The notes under the pieces are model-generated. The model had not been told where the DNA came from. It worked only from the letters and a program-made list of their open reading frames with translations, and made no database searches. The position numbers and the translations under genes are program-made. From Ophiocordyceps camponoti-saundersi (nom. inval.) (Eukaryota > Ascomycota > Sordariomycetes > Hypocreales > Ophiocordycipitaceae), in the NCBI GenBank assembly GCA_003339415.1, contig PDHQ01000148.1, forward strand, positions 1 through 64,000: 64,000 nt of DNA, read 5' to 3'. Shown piece after piece: positions 13,725-26,270 of this stretch (within the stretch, counting starts at the first letter, position 1; every line of letters begins with the position of its first letter).

Positions 13725-14912
13725 ATATATATTAATATTTAGTTTTTATTAAAAAGCTATATTAGCTTTATGCTTTTTACTAAACTTATATAATATTATT
13801 TTTAATAATATTCTAATAATATATCCCCTAATAATATAGCTATTAAAACCTTCGAAATTAAACTTTAGGGAGCTATAATTATATTAATTATAATAAATAA
13901 TTTCCTAGCTTTATATAATAAAATAATAAAAAGTAATACCTTATTCTTTTATATCTAAACTTAAGGTATAAATTTAATATACTAAGATATATAACTTAAT
14001 ATTATAATAGCCCTTAAAGGAATTAAATTAATAATATCTATTATATAATAAATATATAATATTATTTATTTTAACTTTTATAAGGAAAACCTTTTTTATA
14101 TAATCTAATTAGAACTTAAAAGCTAGACTTATTATTAGCTAAAATAAGTTTACTATATATTCTTTAAGAAACTAACTTAAATTATAATTATATAATATAT
14201 TCTAATTCTTAGATAAAAAAACTTAATTTAACGCTTTATAAAGCTTTTTACCGCCACGATCCTTAATAGTATTATAACCCCTAACTTATTATAAGAATTT
14301 ATAATATAGTTATATAACTCTTTCTCCTAAAAACTAACTCTTTTAAATTATATAATATAACCTTTAAATTAAATATAAACCCCTAAGTTAAGATATATCC
14401 TTATATAGCTATAATAAAGTATTTTAAAAGAGTTTTTATAGCTTTTACTTTATATAACTTATACTTGCGAGATATCTACTCCTTTTAAGTTAGTATATAT
14501 ATAATAGCTACCTTTAGCTACTATAATTCTAACCTTCTTATATAATAAATTAAGCTTTTATAAGTATTATATAAGTATATTAGCTATTATTAATATAATA
14601 AGTAATAAATAAACTAATCTCTTTAGATAAGGTTACCGCTTTCTTTAAAAGTTAGCGAAAAGATTAGAATTATATTAAGTAGCTATATAATATATTAATT
14701 AACAAGGCCCGGATTTTCCTTAGTTATTACTTATATATTAATATAATAAAAGATTAATTTTACGCTATTATTAAGCGAATATTAGTATAATAAGAAGGTT
14801 AATAAGTAAAAAAAAGGGAGAATAAGAGGCGTAAAAAAGAATAGTAAACTTAGTAAAATTATAACTATCCTTACTATTAAAATAATAAAAAGATCTTATT
14901 ACTATTAATACT
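13725..14912. other. Unassigned old sequence, possibly coding relic
   Basis: AT-rich, about 1.2 kb. One plus-strand frame (roughly 13950-14560) can be read with only TAA/TAG interruptions, as in RIP-mutated coding DNA, but I recognise no family. It is the target into which F1-4 inserted (TSD at 14913-14929). Confidence 0.4.
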
Positions 14913-15239
14913 TTAATATATAATATTATAATAATATTAATAATATTAATACGCTAGTATACCTTATATAGCTTAGAACTATCTTATATATATTTTAAAA
15001 AAGGGAAAAACTAAAAAACTTAAAGTAAAACCTTTCTCTTAAGCGTTACCTTAGCTTTAAGTTAGATACTACTTATACCTAATACTTTATATAATTAATA
15101 AGTTAGGTAATAATTAGTAATTAAAAAGCTAATATTTCCCTTAAAGCGGATTTTATAATAATAAAAGTATATATAAACTAAATTTAATATAAAGTTTATA
15201 TATATATATATTATATTACTTTAGGGACTTATAAGGTAT

Positions 15240-18200
15240 CTAAGCATATAGAGGGTAGGAAGAGGGGAAAAATCGGGCCGGGCCCGGGGGAAAACCCCTT
15301 ACTAAGTAATCGGTAGCTAGTAAGGTAAGAATAGTAAGTAGGGAGAGGGTGCTATAGCGGGCCTCGTGCTAGTCCGCTAGGTTATAATAGCGGGTCTAAG
15401 GTAGAACGAGCTAAGGTCTAGGGGTTACTAAGATAAAAGCGGCCGCGAACTTTCGCTATAAAAGGGTAAATATAAGCTAGAATTTTAGTAAGGGAAAGAG
15501 GTATATATTATTATAAAATAAAAAAGTATATATTAATATATATTATAGCGCTTTATAATTAGTAAGTAAGCTACTATAAGGTATAAAATCTTATAATTTA
15601 TATAGCGCAGGGCTTCTTTTTTTTATAAATAATATTAACTTTAACTTTCCTTATTATAATAATAATAGCTTATAATTATAATATAAAGATTAGTAATAAA
15701 TAAGCTATACCTTATAATAATTATATTTTTAAACTTACTTAAGACCGTATTTACTATTTATATACTAGCTATTAGAATTAGCTAAATAAGTTACGCCTTA
15801 TTTAAGCTATATATTAATAAAATTAAGCTAATATTTAATAGCTATAAACGCGCGCGTATATATTACTTATATTTAGATAAATTTTACTTATATACTTATA
15901 TATCCTTAACTTAAAAATAATACTAAGAAGCTATATATTATATAAGCTAAGCGTTATAATAAGTAATAAAAGTTTAAAAAAATATAAGCTATAGCTAAGG
16001 AAAATCTTACTTTAATTTAAGATTTAAGCTAAAGCTATACTTATAAGAATATAGTTAAGGTAAGAAATACTTTAAGGGGTATTTATATTAAAGTTATAAA
16101 AAAGGTAAAGGAGGTAAAAAAAAAGGGGGGGGAGATATTTATCTTTATACTTAAGTTAATTTATATTACTTTAGAGTAAGTTAACGCTTATATTAATTAA
16201 TAAATTTTAAGCTTTATAAATATAGCTTATAATATACTAAATTTAAGTAAGAAAATAGTAATAATACTTAAAAGCTTAGAAAGCTAGCTTAGGCTTTGCT
16301 TAAAGTAAAGGTAAATATAACTTATAAGGTAAGTAAAACGCGTAAGCTAGTAATAACGAAGCTTACTAAGGCGGCGCTTATAGCGCTTTTAAAAAGTAAA
16401 GGTAAGAAATAGATATCTTTTACTATAATCTAAACGCGCCTTATTAAAAAAAAGGCCCGCGCTACGCCTAAGATTTTTATAATTATATTAGATATAGATA
16501 ATAATAATAATAACTTATTACTTATTTTTACTATTAATTTAAAATATTTATATTTTATTAAAATATATTTTAGGGAGAGTAAAAAAGGGAGCTTACGCTA
16601 AGTTAGTTTTAGCGATAATAAAGTTCTAAGGCTAGAGGCTATGCTAGCGCTAAATATAGTAAAGATAGGCCCGATTAGTAAAAGGGTAGCTAAGTTACTT
16701 ATAGTAAAGGAGACTCCGGTTAAGGCGGCGGCTATTAAAATAGCTATTAATACTTACGTAGCTATAATAAACTATAGTATTATTATAATAAAAATAGATT
16801 TAGCTAAGTTTTATATTTCTTAGATATTTAAAGTTATTTTATCTTAAGTTATTTAGTAGCTTAGCGTTAGCTAGGAGTTTTAGTTACTTAGTTTTTAATA
16901 TAATTTACCTCTTATTAACTTAGAGTTACTAAAAAAATATAAACTTAAGCTATATCTTAGTAAAGTATTAAGGAGGCGCGGGGGGCTTTATAATTATAAG
17001 CTATTATTAAAATATCTAAAGATTTTAAAATTAAATAAGTTATTTTTTAATAAGGATAATAAACTAACGCTAACGATAATTACCCTTAGTAGCACGCGGC
17101 CCGCTATTATATTAAATCTTATTATTACTTTAAGCTTATCTTAGCGATAAGTAACTTTACCTAAGCTAATTATTACTCTAAGCTTATTATAATAGTAAGT
17201 AACCGCTTTATAGCTAACTATTACGCTAAACTTATTATAAGCTACCGCGCTAATAGTAACTTTAAGTAAAATACGCCTTATCTTAAATTTTAGTAGCTTT
17301 ACGCTAAGTAAACTTATATTATAGGGCTAATATTAGTTCGCGGTTACTTTTACTAATAAGGTAGCTAGAAAAGTTAAGGAGTTATTAGATAGGGGAGAAG
17401 ACGATAACTTAAACTTAGTAAATATAAATTTTTTTAAAATATAAAGTAAATCGTAGATAAGGTAAGTAAATTAATAATATTATAGTTATAATAATTTACG
17501 TAAGATAAGGCTACGTTTAGCCTTAGTTAAACTTAAAAATATTAGCGTAAAGCGTATTAGTAAGCTAAAACTAATATAAGTTAGTATATCGAAATATTTA
17601 CTTTATAATTATAGTTATTAATAAGTAATAGTTAAGCTTTAGTTATAGTTTAATATTAAAGGAAATAAGCTAAGGTAGTTTATAGCGCTATTTAACTAAT
17701 TAAAAATATCGAAAGAGTAAATAGTAAGTATTTTCTAATTTAATTCTATACTAATATAAAGGGGAGACTACTTCTAGTATATGCTTATAAAAGAGGAACT
17801 CTCTAAGACTAATTTTACCCGTATAAAGTTACGTAATTATAATATTAATATATTTCGGTAAGTCTCCGTATCTTTTAAGTAACTTTATATTATTAAAATA
17901 AGGCGGGAAATTAGAAGGAAATAAGATAAGCTTAGAATATCTTATATATAATTAATTTTCGAAGTCCTCTTATTATACTTTTAAATCTTAATAGAGAAAG
18001 TTTATTATAAATTTCTTATCTAAAGGTAATATATCGCGTCTTATCTATATTTAAACTTAATATATATATTCCTCTAATAGCTACCTAGCTTTTTATTATC
18101 TTATTAGTCGATAAGGGGGGAAGCGTAATAAGAACCTTAAAATATCTTTAAAGGCGGTCCGGATCTTATCTAATATTATTATATCTTTTAAGTAGTAAAG

Positions 18201-20314
18201 GGTATTAGTTTTCCTTTTATTTAAATAGAGATTAAGTAAAAGAACTTAAGACTTAGCTTTAAGGTAATAAATAAGCATAGCTTTATAAGCTTTAAATACT
18301 ATCTTAAAGTATTATAATTATTCCGGTCCTAAGGCTTTAGCTAAGCTTAGTAAGTTTTCGCTTATAAAAATAATAATATAAAATATAATAATAGTATATA
18401 TAATAAATAATTAGATAACTTTTATATAAAGTTTATAAGCTTAAGCGAGGGGGTAACTTTAGGTAAAGGTAGATAAGAGGGAAAAGGTAAAATTTTAGTA
18501 AAAGAGTTTAGTATATATAATTTATAAATAAAGTTTCTATTATAGCTATTAATAGATTTAGATACCTAGGAGTCTTACTTCGAAAATAAGGTAAACTTAG
18601 TAATTTTTTAGTTAAACTAAGTTTATCTCCGAAATACGTTTCTAGGAAAAATATATAAGCTTACTTTTCTCTAGCTTAAATTCTATACTATAATTACGCG
18701 CTTATTATTTATATATTATTTATATAGCTTAAAGCTATCTTATAATTATTTTAAAATTAAGCCTAATATTAAGAAAGTTTATATTATTTACAAAACTAAT
18801 TACTTATATTCTTTTCTTATATATTAGCTAGTTATAAAGTAAAGCTATATATAGGATAAATAAGATAGCGGAGAGCGGCAAATTTGAAGGAATTTTAATC
18901 TTAATTTAATATAGTTCCGAAATCTTACTATTAAAGCGAAGTTAGAAGGTATAGTTTTATAAATAGCTATTAAGGAAAGCTAAGATTTAGTCCGGGAATC
19001 CTAAATACCTAAATTTAGCGATAAGTTTATTATAATATATAATATTAAACGCTCCCTTAATATTAAGTAATAGGAAGGACGTTACTTTTTTCTTAGCTTA
19101 GGTAGCTTAAATAAGCTTAGTAACTATAAGGATAGCTAGCTTTATAAACTAGTTCCGCTTATTACCTATCTAGCTTTTAGGGAGAAGTTAATATAACTTT
19201 ATAGCCTTAGTAATTTATTATCTTATTATAATCTTTAAGATTTTACCTAAGTAGTATAATAAAAATATAAGCTTATAAGTACTTACTTTTTAGTAAGCTT
19301 CCGGTTTCTTTCTAAACTTATATAAAATAATTATAATAATAAACTATAGCTAGGGCGGGAAGTAACTAAATTATATATATATTTAAAAAATTATATCTAG
19401 CTAAGTAATAAAAATAAGGTAATATATTTTAAAAAATCTAATAAGAATATTATCTATTTTAGCTACCTTTTAGGAGGTTATTAACTTAAGCGTTATAAAA
19501 ATATTAATCTAAGTAATCTTAATATTAATAAAAAACTTAAGTTTAAGCGGTTTAATATTAATTAAAGGCACGCTATAAAGCTAAAGAAAGAACTAATTAG
19601 CTAAAATATTAGCTTTAGCTATATAGCTATTAGCTTAAGATTTATTAGTTATCTTTAATATAAAAAGATAAACTAAATCTTAAAAAAGATTATTTTAGAT
19701 ATAAGCTTAACGCTTAATATACTAAAATTTAGAAAATAAGCTAGCGATAATATAAAAGAAAAATCGCTAATAGGTATATTTTACTAAGTTTATAGCTATC
19801 CTCTAAGTAAAGGCTATCTCCTAAAGCTATTACTAAAAGGAGTCCGAAAAAAGGAACCTATATTTATACTAGGCCCGCTTAGCTACTTAAGTAGCTAAGG
19901 CCACGGCTAGGGTAAACTACGCCGCCTTACGAAAATAGGAAAAGGTAATAAACGGTATTATCTAGTTAATAATAAGTTATAGTTTTTAGTAAAGTTAATT
20001 AAGGGCGTTATTAATCTTTATTAAGTTAGTAAAAGGGGAAAATAAAAGGGTAATCTTAGCTAAGGATTTATAGTAAACTAAGTTTAAGTTTACTTATTTT
20101 TACTATAAGCGTAATATACGCGCTATTATAAGTATAAGGATACTAACTATAAGAGATTAGGGGACGTAGTTAAATTTAGTAAGGTTAAGGTTTAGATTAG
20201 TATAATATATATATAAGTTTACTATAGCTTAGACTAAGTTTAGCGTGCTATCCTTATATTTATAAAAAATTTAGATATATTTTTTTTAAAATAAGGAGTT
20301 AAAATTATAGCTTA
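15240..20314 (-). pseudogene. TadB ORF2 region (relic, tentative)
   Basis: By position this 5 kb, with 24095-24300, should hold the TadB endonuclease-RT ORF. On the minus strand a long frame is readable around 17900-18450. It contains segments with the flavour of the linker upstream of the RT in LINE ORF2 (Leu-Ala-Lys-Ala-Leu-Gly-Pro and a Tyr/His-Pro-Lys-like stretch). I could not find a convincing active-site Asp-Asp motif. A plus-strand frame is also long here because RIP removes the codons that usually betray the wrong strand, so the assignment rests mainly on the ORF1 orientation. Confidence 0.35.
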
Positions 20315-20319
20315 GTTAT

Positions 20320-20827
20320 TATTAGAATATATATATCGCTAGCTGCTTAGGAATATAATACGCGTTAAATACGCGTAGCACGCGTTATAGAGATAACTAT
20401 CTCTATATAAATAAAGTAGGAGGTTAGGGATACGTATAAAAAGGAGTTAAACTCGAGATAATACTAATCCGAGACTAGTATAATATTAATATAATATACG
20501 AAGTTAATATAGGAAGAGAATAGGGAGGTAGTTAGTAGGAGGAGGAACGTATATATAATATACTTACTTTTCTATACTTTTTAAGAGAGAGATAAGTTAT
20601 AAGTAAAGTTATTATTTAATCTTTTATAACTTTATTAGCTAGAATATATCGTACGGTAAATATAATATTCCTATACGCTATATAATCTAGATAAGTTACC
20701 CGAACCTTATTATTTAAGTTAATATAATATACGTAATCTAAGTTTAATCTATTAGTATTTTTATTATAAGAAATTTATAATATAACTTTAGCTACTTATT
20801 TAGCTTAAGAAGGATACTTAACCGATA
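20320..20827 (+). repeat. 5' LTR of LTR-A
   Basis: 508 bp, collinear with 23582-24089 and 58675-59182. It contains two palindromes (taaatacgcgta and gataactatctctatataaa) and a TATA-like tatataaataaag that could have been the promoter. It keeps more CG than the 3' LTR, so the two LTRs have decayed unequally. Confidence 0.85.
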
Positions 20828-20832
20828 CTAAT

Positions 20833-20844
20833 TAGTAATAAAGC
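20833..20844 (+). promoter_or_regulatory. Candidate primer binding site of LTR-A
   Basis: Just inside the 5' LTR lies tagtaataaagc. Undoing only G-to-A and C-to-T changes gives TGGTAGCAGAGC, which has the TGG start of a tRNA 3' end complement. LTR-B and LTR-C have tagtaac and tagtaata in the same place. The position is observed; the tRNA identity is not established. Confidence 0.4.
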
Positions 20845-22530
20845 TAAGTTATATTACGAACTTAACTACTTTTTATTATTTAAAACTTAGTTAACTAATA
20901 TAAGTTAAAATACTAGCTTCGTTATTATTTAACCTTAGTTTAGATCGGAAATAAAAAAGTAATTTAGATAGTAAATATTTATTAAAATACTAACTTCTAG
21001 GAAATTATAATTATTATTTCGATAATATGTAAATATACTTTAACTAATATCTAGTTAATAACTTAATAATTCGAATATCTTAGTACTTAGCGATAACCTA
21101 TTATAAGTTAATATTATCTATTTTTTCTTCTTTTTACTTTTAGTCTAGGATTTTTAAGAACTTACTTCGATTTCGACCCGAAGTCCTATTAACCTTAGAT
21201 TAATTTTAATAGTTACTTTATAACTATTATTTACTAAGCTTTTATAAATTTAATATTAGAAGTTTCTTATAATTAAGTTAATTTAGTAATATATAAAAGA
21301 TAAAAATAATAAAAGAAAAAAAAAATAATAAGAAAAAAAAAAAGTAAAATTCTTAAAACTAAAGTCCCTTACCCTTACTCTTAACGTAGATATCTAGGAG
21401 GGCGCGACGCGTAACGATTATATAAAGCTAGCTAAGTAATATTATTATATTAATAATATCTATTAGATATCGACTTAAATATAAATAAAGATTAGATTAT
21501 TATTAGACTTATTTCGGCACGCTAATTTTTATATAAAAGCGTATTATCGCCTATAAATATAGTAAAAGCTTATATAAAGGTAATAATAGCTAGGATAATT
21601 TATTAAGTTAATATTAGTTTATATAAAGTTAAGTTTTAATAAGCTATATATATATTATTATATTAAATACTCTTTTTAGCGTATTAATAATAAGCGGTTA
21701 CTAATTAAGATACTTATTCCTAATAAGCGTTAATTTTTAGCTTTTATTTACCTATATAGCTAATATAATTTTAATATAAGGGCACCTTTTTAATATCGCT
21801 ACGCTAAATAGTATTACGCTACGCTTAAGATAATAGCGTAGGCGGCGGCGGGGACGTAAAAAGATTACGCTTAGCGGGTTATACTTAATAAGGCGTAATA
21901 GGTATTACTACGAAAATAAGTAACGGTATTTATAAGCGCGGGCGAAAGGTAATCGCGGATACCGTAAAAGGAGCTTACGAGGGGCGCGTAAAGGAGATAA
22001 GGGTAGGACGCGCGTAATACGCGTTTAAAGTTAAGTTTAGAGTATATTAAAAACTAGGTTAATCTTAACTTATAACTAATATAAATTAAAGCCGGAATTA
22101 ATATACCTTTACGCTACTAGTAAATTAAAGCCTTAAAAATATTATTATCGTTAATATTATTCTTAGATTTAAAACTTAAAATAATAATCTAATAACTGCG
22201 CGGAGCGGTAAGTATATAAGGGGGCGGTTCTAATATATAATAGATCTTAAGTTAAGGTTAGTAAAAGCTTATTACGATATTAACTTAAGATTAACTTAAA
22301 CTTACCTTCCTATACGTAATAATAATAACGATAATAATAATAATAATAAAAGTAAAAAAAAGAGAAAAGGAATAAAAAGCTTAAGCGCGGGGTAATTTAT
22401 AAGTAAAGTGCTAAGTTACTAATTTACCCTATTAGATAAGGTATATACTTACCCCTCTTATAAGTAATATATTAGTATATACTAACTCTTTTTACGAATA
22501 TAAGAGGTACGTACCTTTTAAGTATAAATA

Positions 22531-22531
<1 letters not shown>

Positions 22532-22568
<37 letters not shown>

Positions 22569-22591
22569 TTTCCCTCTTTCCTCTTTCTCTT

Positions 22592-22628
<37 letters not shown>

Positions 22629-22740
22629 NNNNNNNNNAATATATTTATTTACAAACACTTTTTTTCCAAATATAAGGGCCTCGTCCTTTTTAAATAAAAA
22701 TACCCCCCTCCCCCCCCCCCCCCCCTTTTAAAATTTTTTT
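22532..22740. other. Assembly gap with poly-C/poly-T and duplicated noisy flank
   Basis: A 37-base C run (22532-22568), a pyrimidine tract ending in T, nine N (22629-22637), then 22638-22708. That last segment aligns with 22466-22532 but with many mismatches and with CA dinucleotides otherwise absent here, followed by a second C run. The second LTR-A copy reads straight through one 9-10 base C run (57811-57820). This is an unmerged contig overlap at a homopolymer, not biology. Confidence 0.88.
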
Positions 22741-23581
22741 TTTCCCTTCTCTCTTTATAATTACCTTAGTTTTTCTTATCTATTTTTCGCGGATAACCTA
22801 GCGAAAGTTTACTAAGTATTACGTTCTTTATTTAGTATATTATATTACGTTTATTCTTCGTTTCTCTAATCCTCGGACTAAAAAGAAAATACTACTAAGA
22901 GATTACGGTACCCCTAAGGTTAAGAATTACGCTACCCCGGGGGTATCGTAATATAAAAACTATAATAACCTAGTAGAATTATAAATATTATAATATAAGA
23001 ACGCTTAGTATTATAGGAAAAAGATAACCCTCGCTAGCTATAAGGGTTTACTAATTAATAAGAGAGATTCCCCCTCGCATAGCCGGTATTTATTAGGGGT
23101 CTTTAAAATAAGACGCCCTAGTAATATCCTCGTAGCTAGCTTATATTATATTTAAAGGAGTTATTTATTAGTTTCGGGGTCTAAAAGTAACTAAGCCCTA
23201 AGACTAGCTTATAATAGCGGCTAATAATATACGGCGTTAAGCCCTATATTAGTAATAATATATAATATTAGGTTTACTACCTAAACCTTATCTATTATTT
23301 ACGAAGTATAAATAACGGGGAGATACGATATATAGCTTAATATATATTATTTTAGGAAATTATACTAAAACTATTAAGAAATATATTAAATATTAGTATA
23401 ATATTAACTTAAATTTATTTATAAATTAGTAAAGTAAGGGTATCTACTAGTCCTAAACTATATAAGTTCTTAAAAGTAAAGAAATAATTCGATTTATAAG
23501 AGCTATTAAAGGAACTTAATTATATTTAGACTACCTACTTAATAAATATATATTCCTAACTATAAAAAGAAAAACTATTAA

Positions 23582-24089
23582 TATTAGAATATATATATCG
23601 CTAGCTACTTAGGAATATAATATATATTAAATACGCGTAGTACGTATTATAAAGATAACTATCTTTATATAAATAAAGTAAAAAGTTAGGGATACGTATA
23701 AAAAGGAGTTAAACTTAAGATAATACTAATCTGAGACTAATATAATATTAATATAATATACGAAGTTAATATAGGATAAGGATAGGGAGGTAGTTAGTAA
23801 GAGGAGGAACGTATATATAATATACTTACTTATTTATACTTTTTAAGAAAGAGATAAGTTATAAGTAAAGTTATTATTTAATCTTTTATAACTTTATTAG
23901 CTAGAGTATATTATACGGTAAACGTAATATTCTTATATATTATATAATCCGAATAAGTTACCCGAACCTTATTATCTAAGTTAATATAGTATACGTAATC
24001 TAGGTTTAATTTATTAGTATCTCTACTATAAGAAGTTTATAATACAACTCTAGCTACCTATTCAGCTTAGGAAGGATACCTAACTAATA
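23582..24089 (+). repeat. 3' LTR of LTR-A
   Basis: 508 bp, preceded by the purine-rich aaaaagaaaaa that would be the polypurine tract and followed by the TSD gttat. It is the same length as the 5' LTR. Most differences from it are C-to-T or G-to-A, as expected for RIP. Confidence 0.85.
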
Positions 24090-24299
24090 GTTATTTAATA
24101 AATTAGCTAATTTAAGTTATCGGAAAGCCTCTTATAATAGTTCTAAAGCGAGTAATATAAGTTAAAATCGCTAATTAGAATATAATTAAGGTTTAGGGGA
24201 AAGTTTTAAAAAATTAAAAGGCTACCGCTATAGGGAGTATTAGGGGGAGAGTAAATAAAAATAAACTAAAATCTAAAATAGAAAATAATATTTATTTAA

Positions 24300-25680
24300 T
24301 CCTCCCTTATTTTTAAGAACTAAGTAAATATATTATATCTTTTATAAATATAAATTAAAATACGGCCGCTATTATAAATAAAGCGGTAAGGCGAAGTCTT
24401 AAGTAGAGGAGGCTTAGCGCTAAAATAGCTAATAGTTTCCTAGAAAGTAATAATATTATAATCCGATTTACTACTAAGTATTAGCTTAGCTAGCTTAATA
24501 CGCTTATTTATATTCTAAGAAAAGATTTTTATAAATATAAGGAAACGGTTATAATAATATTAATTTCTTCGCTATAATTTCTTTACAGCTTAGTTATAGA
24601 TCTTATCTAAGTCCGGGCTAAGGCTAGGGTAATTAGTACTTTTACGCTTTTTTAGATAATAAGGTTAAGTTAAATTAAAAATAAAGCTAGTTTATTAATA
24701 GTTTATATAAGTAGGACGCTATTTATATTTTAGGGGAGGGAGGTATTCTAAGCTTATTAGATAAAGCGTCTTATTACTTTAGGGGTATCCTTAATTACCT
24801 ATATCTTAGTAGTAAGGCGGCCCCTTTTAAAACTTAAGGGTTATCTATATTTCCTTTTAATAATAAACTAGCCCGGGGATATATTATATATATTAATATC
24901 CTTAGCTATTACTAATTTCGTTAATTATAAGATAAACTATAAGCTAAGCTTAGTAAATTTAACTAATTATCTCTTATAATAAGCTTTTACTTAATTTTAG
25001 TACTTAATAATAATAAAGTAAAGCCTAGACTATATAAGGTAATCCTCGCTATAAGAGATATAATAAAATAAGTATCCTCCGATTTTAATATAATAGTTAT
25101 CCTTATTTTTATAATTAGTTACTTTATATTTACTAAAAAGCTTAGGGTATTTATATATTTTAGCGATATATTTAAAATAATAATAATTATAATATCGCTA
25201 GAGGCGGATTATATTTAAAAATAGCTCCGTATAAAAAATCTAAGCGTTAATAGCTAGCTTATTATCGTAAAGTTTATTAATATTAACTAGTAATTTAAAG
25301 CTAATAATAACTACTATCTTAATAAATCCGAGCTAAGGCTTAAGCGCTTATAAATAAGCTATAAGTATTTTATTAACTTATACTATCTTATTAAAAAAGT
25401 TATTATATTCCCTAGTAATAAGGTTTAGAGGAAGTCTTTTAATAATAATATTATAAATCTTATTTACGATAGTCGCCTTATTACTAAAAATAAGCGTAAC
25501 CTAGCTTAGGTTTTAGGTAAAAGTAGCTATATCTTTATTAAAAGTAAGTTAAATATCCTTACTATTAAGGTAGCGTATAGCTAAATATAAGTTAAAGTAA
25601 ATAGTAATATTAATAACTTATATAGTATTATATATTATTTTATTTATAATATTATTTATTATATTTATTAAGTAAATAAT
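24300..25680 (-). pseudogene. TadB ORF1 (gag-like, CCHC) relic
   Basis: A continuous minus-strand frame of about 450 codons, interrupted only by TAA/TAG at likely former Gln or Trp codons. From the N-terminal side it shows a core of the type Arg-x-Leu-Asn-Ser-Lys-Asp-Ile with a following Phe-x-Lys-Asp, as in LINE ORF1 proteins of fungi. At 25141-25207 there is a knuckle with C-x2-C-x4-H-x4-C spacing in which Cys/His positions are now Tyr, then a second Cys-rich segment. The C-terminal part is rich in Lys, Arg and Gln. The sequence differs clearly from TadA ORF1. The reading is mine by hand; a profile search would settle the family. Confidence 0.6.
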
Positions 25681-25689
25681 AATTTTTTT

Positions 25690-26270
25690 TTTATAATATA
25701 AGGGAAGTTTCTTTTTTAAGTTATATAGTAAAGTTAAAGCTAATATAACCTATACTTATATTTAATATCCCCCCTATTTCGTTATCTTTAAATATAATAA
25801 TTTATAAAAGGTAATAATAATAATATTTTTAATTTCCTTATATATAATATAATTAATTTAAGTTTAAATTTAATTTAATTTAAGTTCCTTATAAGCTATT
25901 ATTATAGCCTAAGCTACGCGGAATATATTAGCTAATATAATATCTAATAGTTAATAATATAGTTTTTTCTTATTTTTATTAACTAAAACTTATAATAATC
26001 CTTAGTTATATTTAATATATTTTCTATTAAAGTTAGTATTTTTAGACTAATATATAGATAAATCTAACTTATATTCGGAGCGCGTTATAATTTTAGTTTT
26101 TTTACGAAAATTTCTTCCTCCTCCGCCGCGGTTATAACTACCCCCAGCTAGAACTTAGCTAAGTATAGCCCTACTCCGAATTAAACGGCGAATCTAACGC
26201 CGCTAATATCTTACCTTTTTCTTTTAGATCGCGCCTTATACTAGGCGCGTATTAAGTAAAGCGCGGGTAT
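25690..26270 (-). other. 5' untranslated region of TadB
   Basis: About 580 bp between the ORF1 relic and the 5' end at 26270. It holds a GC-richer patch (26060-26270) with ctcctccgccgcgg and an imperfect hairpin around actaggcgcgtattaagtaaagcgcgg. It would be the internal promoter region if this LINE behaves like its relatives; no specific element is recognised. Confidence 0.4.

Larger units (their letters stand above)
20320..24089 (+). mobile_element. LTR-A retrotransposon (3.77 kb) in TadB
   Basis: Two 508 bp LTRs (20320-20827 and 23582-24089) start tattagaatata and end aactaata or aaccgata, as TGTTAG...CA ends would look after RIP. The 5 bp TSD gttat is at 20315-20319 and 24090-24094. The internal part is only about 2.75 kb, including an assembly defect. 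It begins with a primer-binding-site-like stretch and ends with an A/G-rich run before the 3' LTR. That is too short for a full gag-pol and no pol motif was recognised, so it is probably non-autonomous. Confidence 0.85.
15203..26270 (-). mobile_element. TadB, full-length Tad1-like LINE split by LTR-A
   Basis: Inserted in F1-4 with a perfect 15 bp TSD tataaagtttatata (15188-15202 and 26271-26285). Subtracting LTR-A and one TSD copy leaves about 7.3 kb. Orientation is minus: the ORF1 relic with CCHC knuckles lies at 24300-25680 near the 5' end (26270). The 3' end at about 15203 has a TA-rich tail and a GC-rich 3' UTR around 15260-15450. Its termini differ from those of TadA (sense 3' end gtccctaaagtaatata), so I treat it as a separate lineage. 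Confidence 0.72.

Noticed and set aside
16641..16823. A 60-codon plus-strand ORF with ATG
   Set aside because: It lies antisense within the decayed TadB body, is rich in Ile/Lys/Ala as expected from TA-rich DNA, has no recognisable motif and no counterpart elsewhere. Chance ORF.
22532..22628. Poly-C/poly-T tract as a biological pyrimidine repeat
   Set aside because: Adjacent to N, followed by a noisy duplicate of the flank, and short in the homologous copy. An assembly artefact is the simpler reading.
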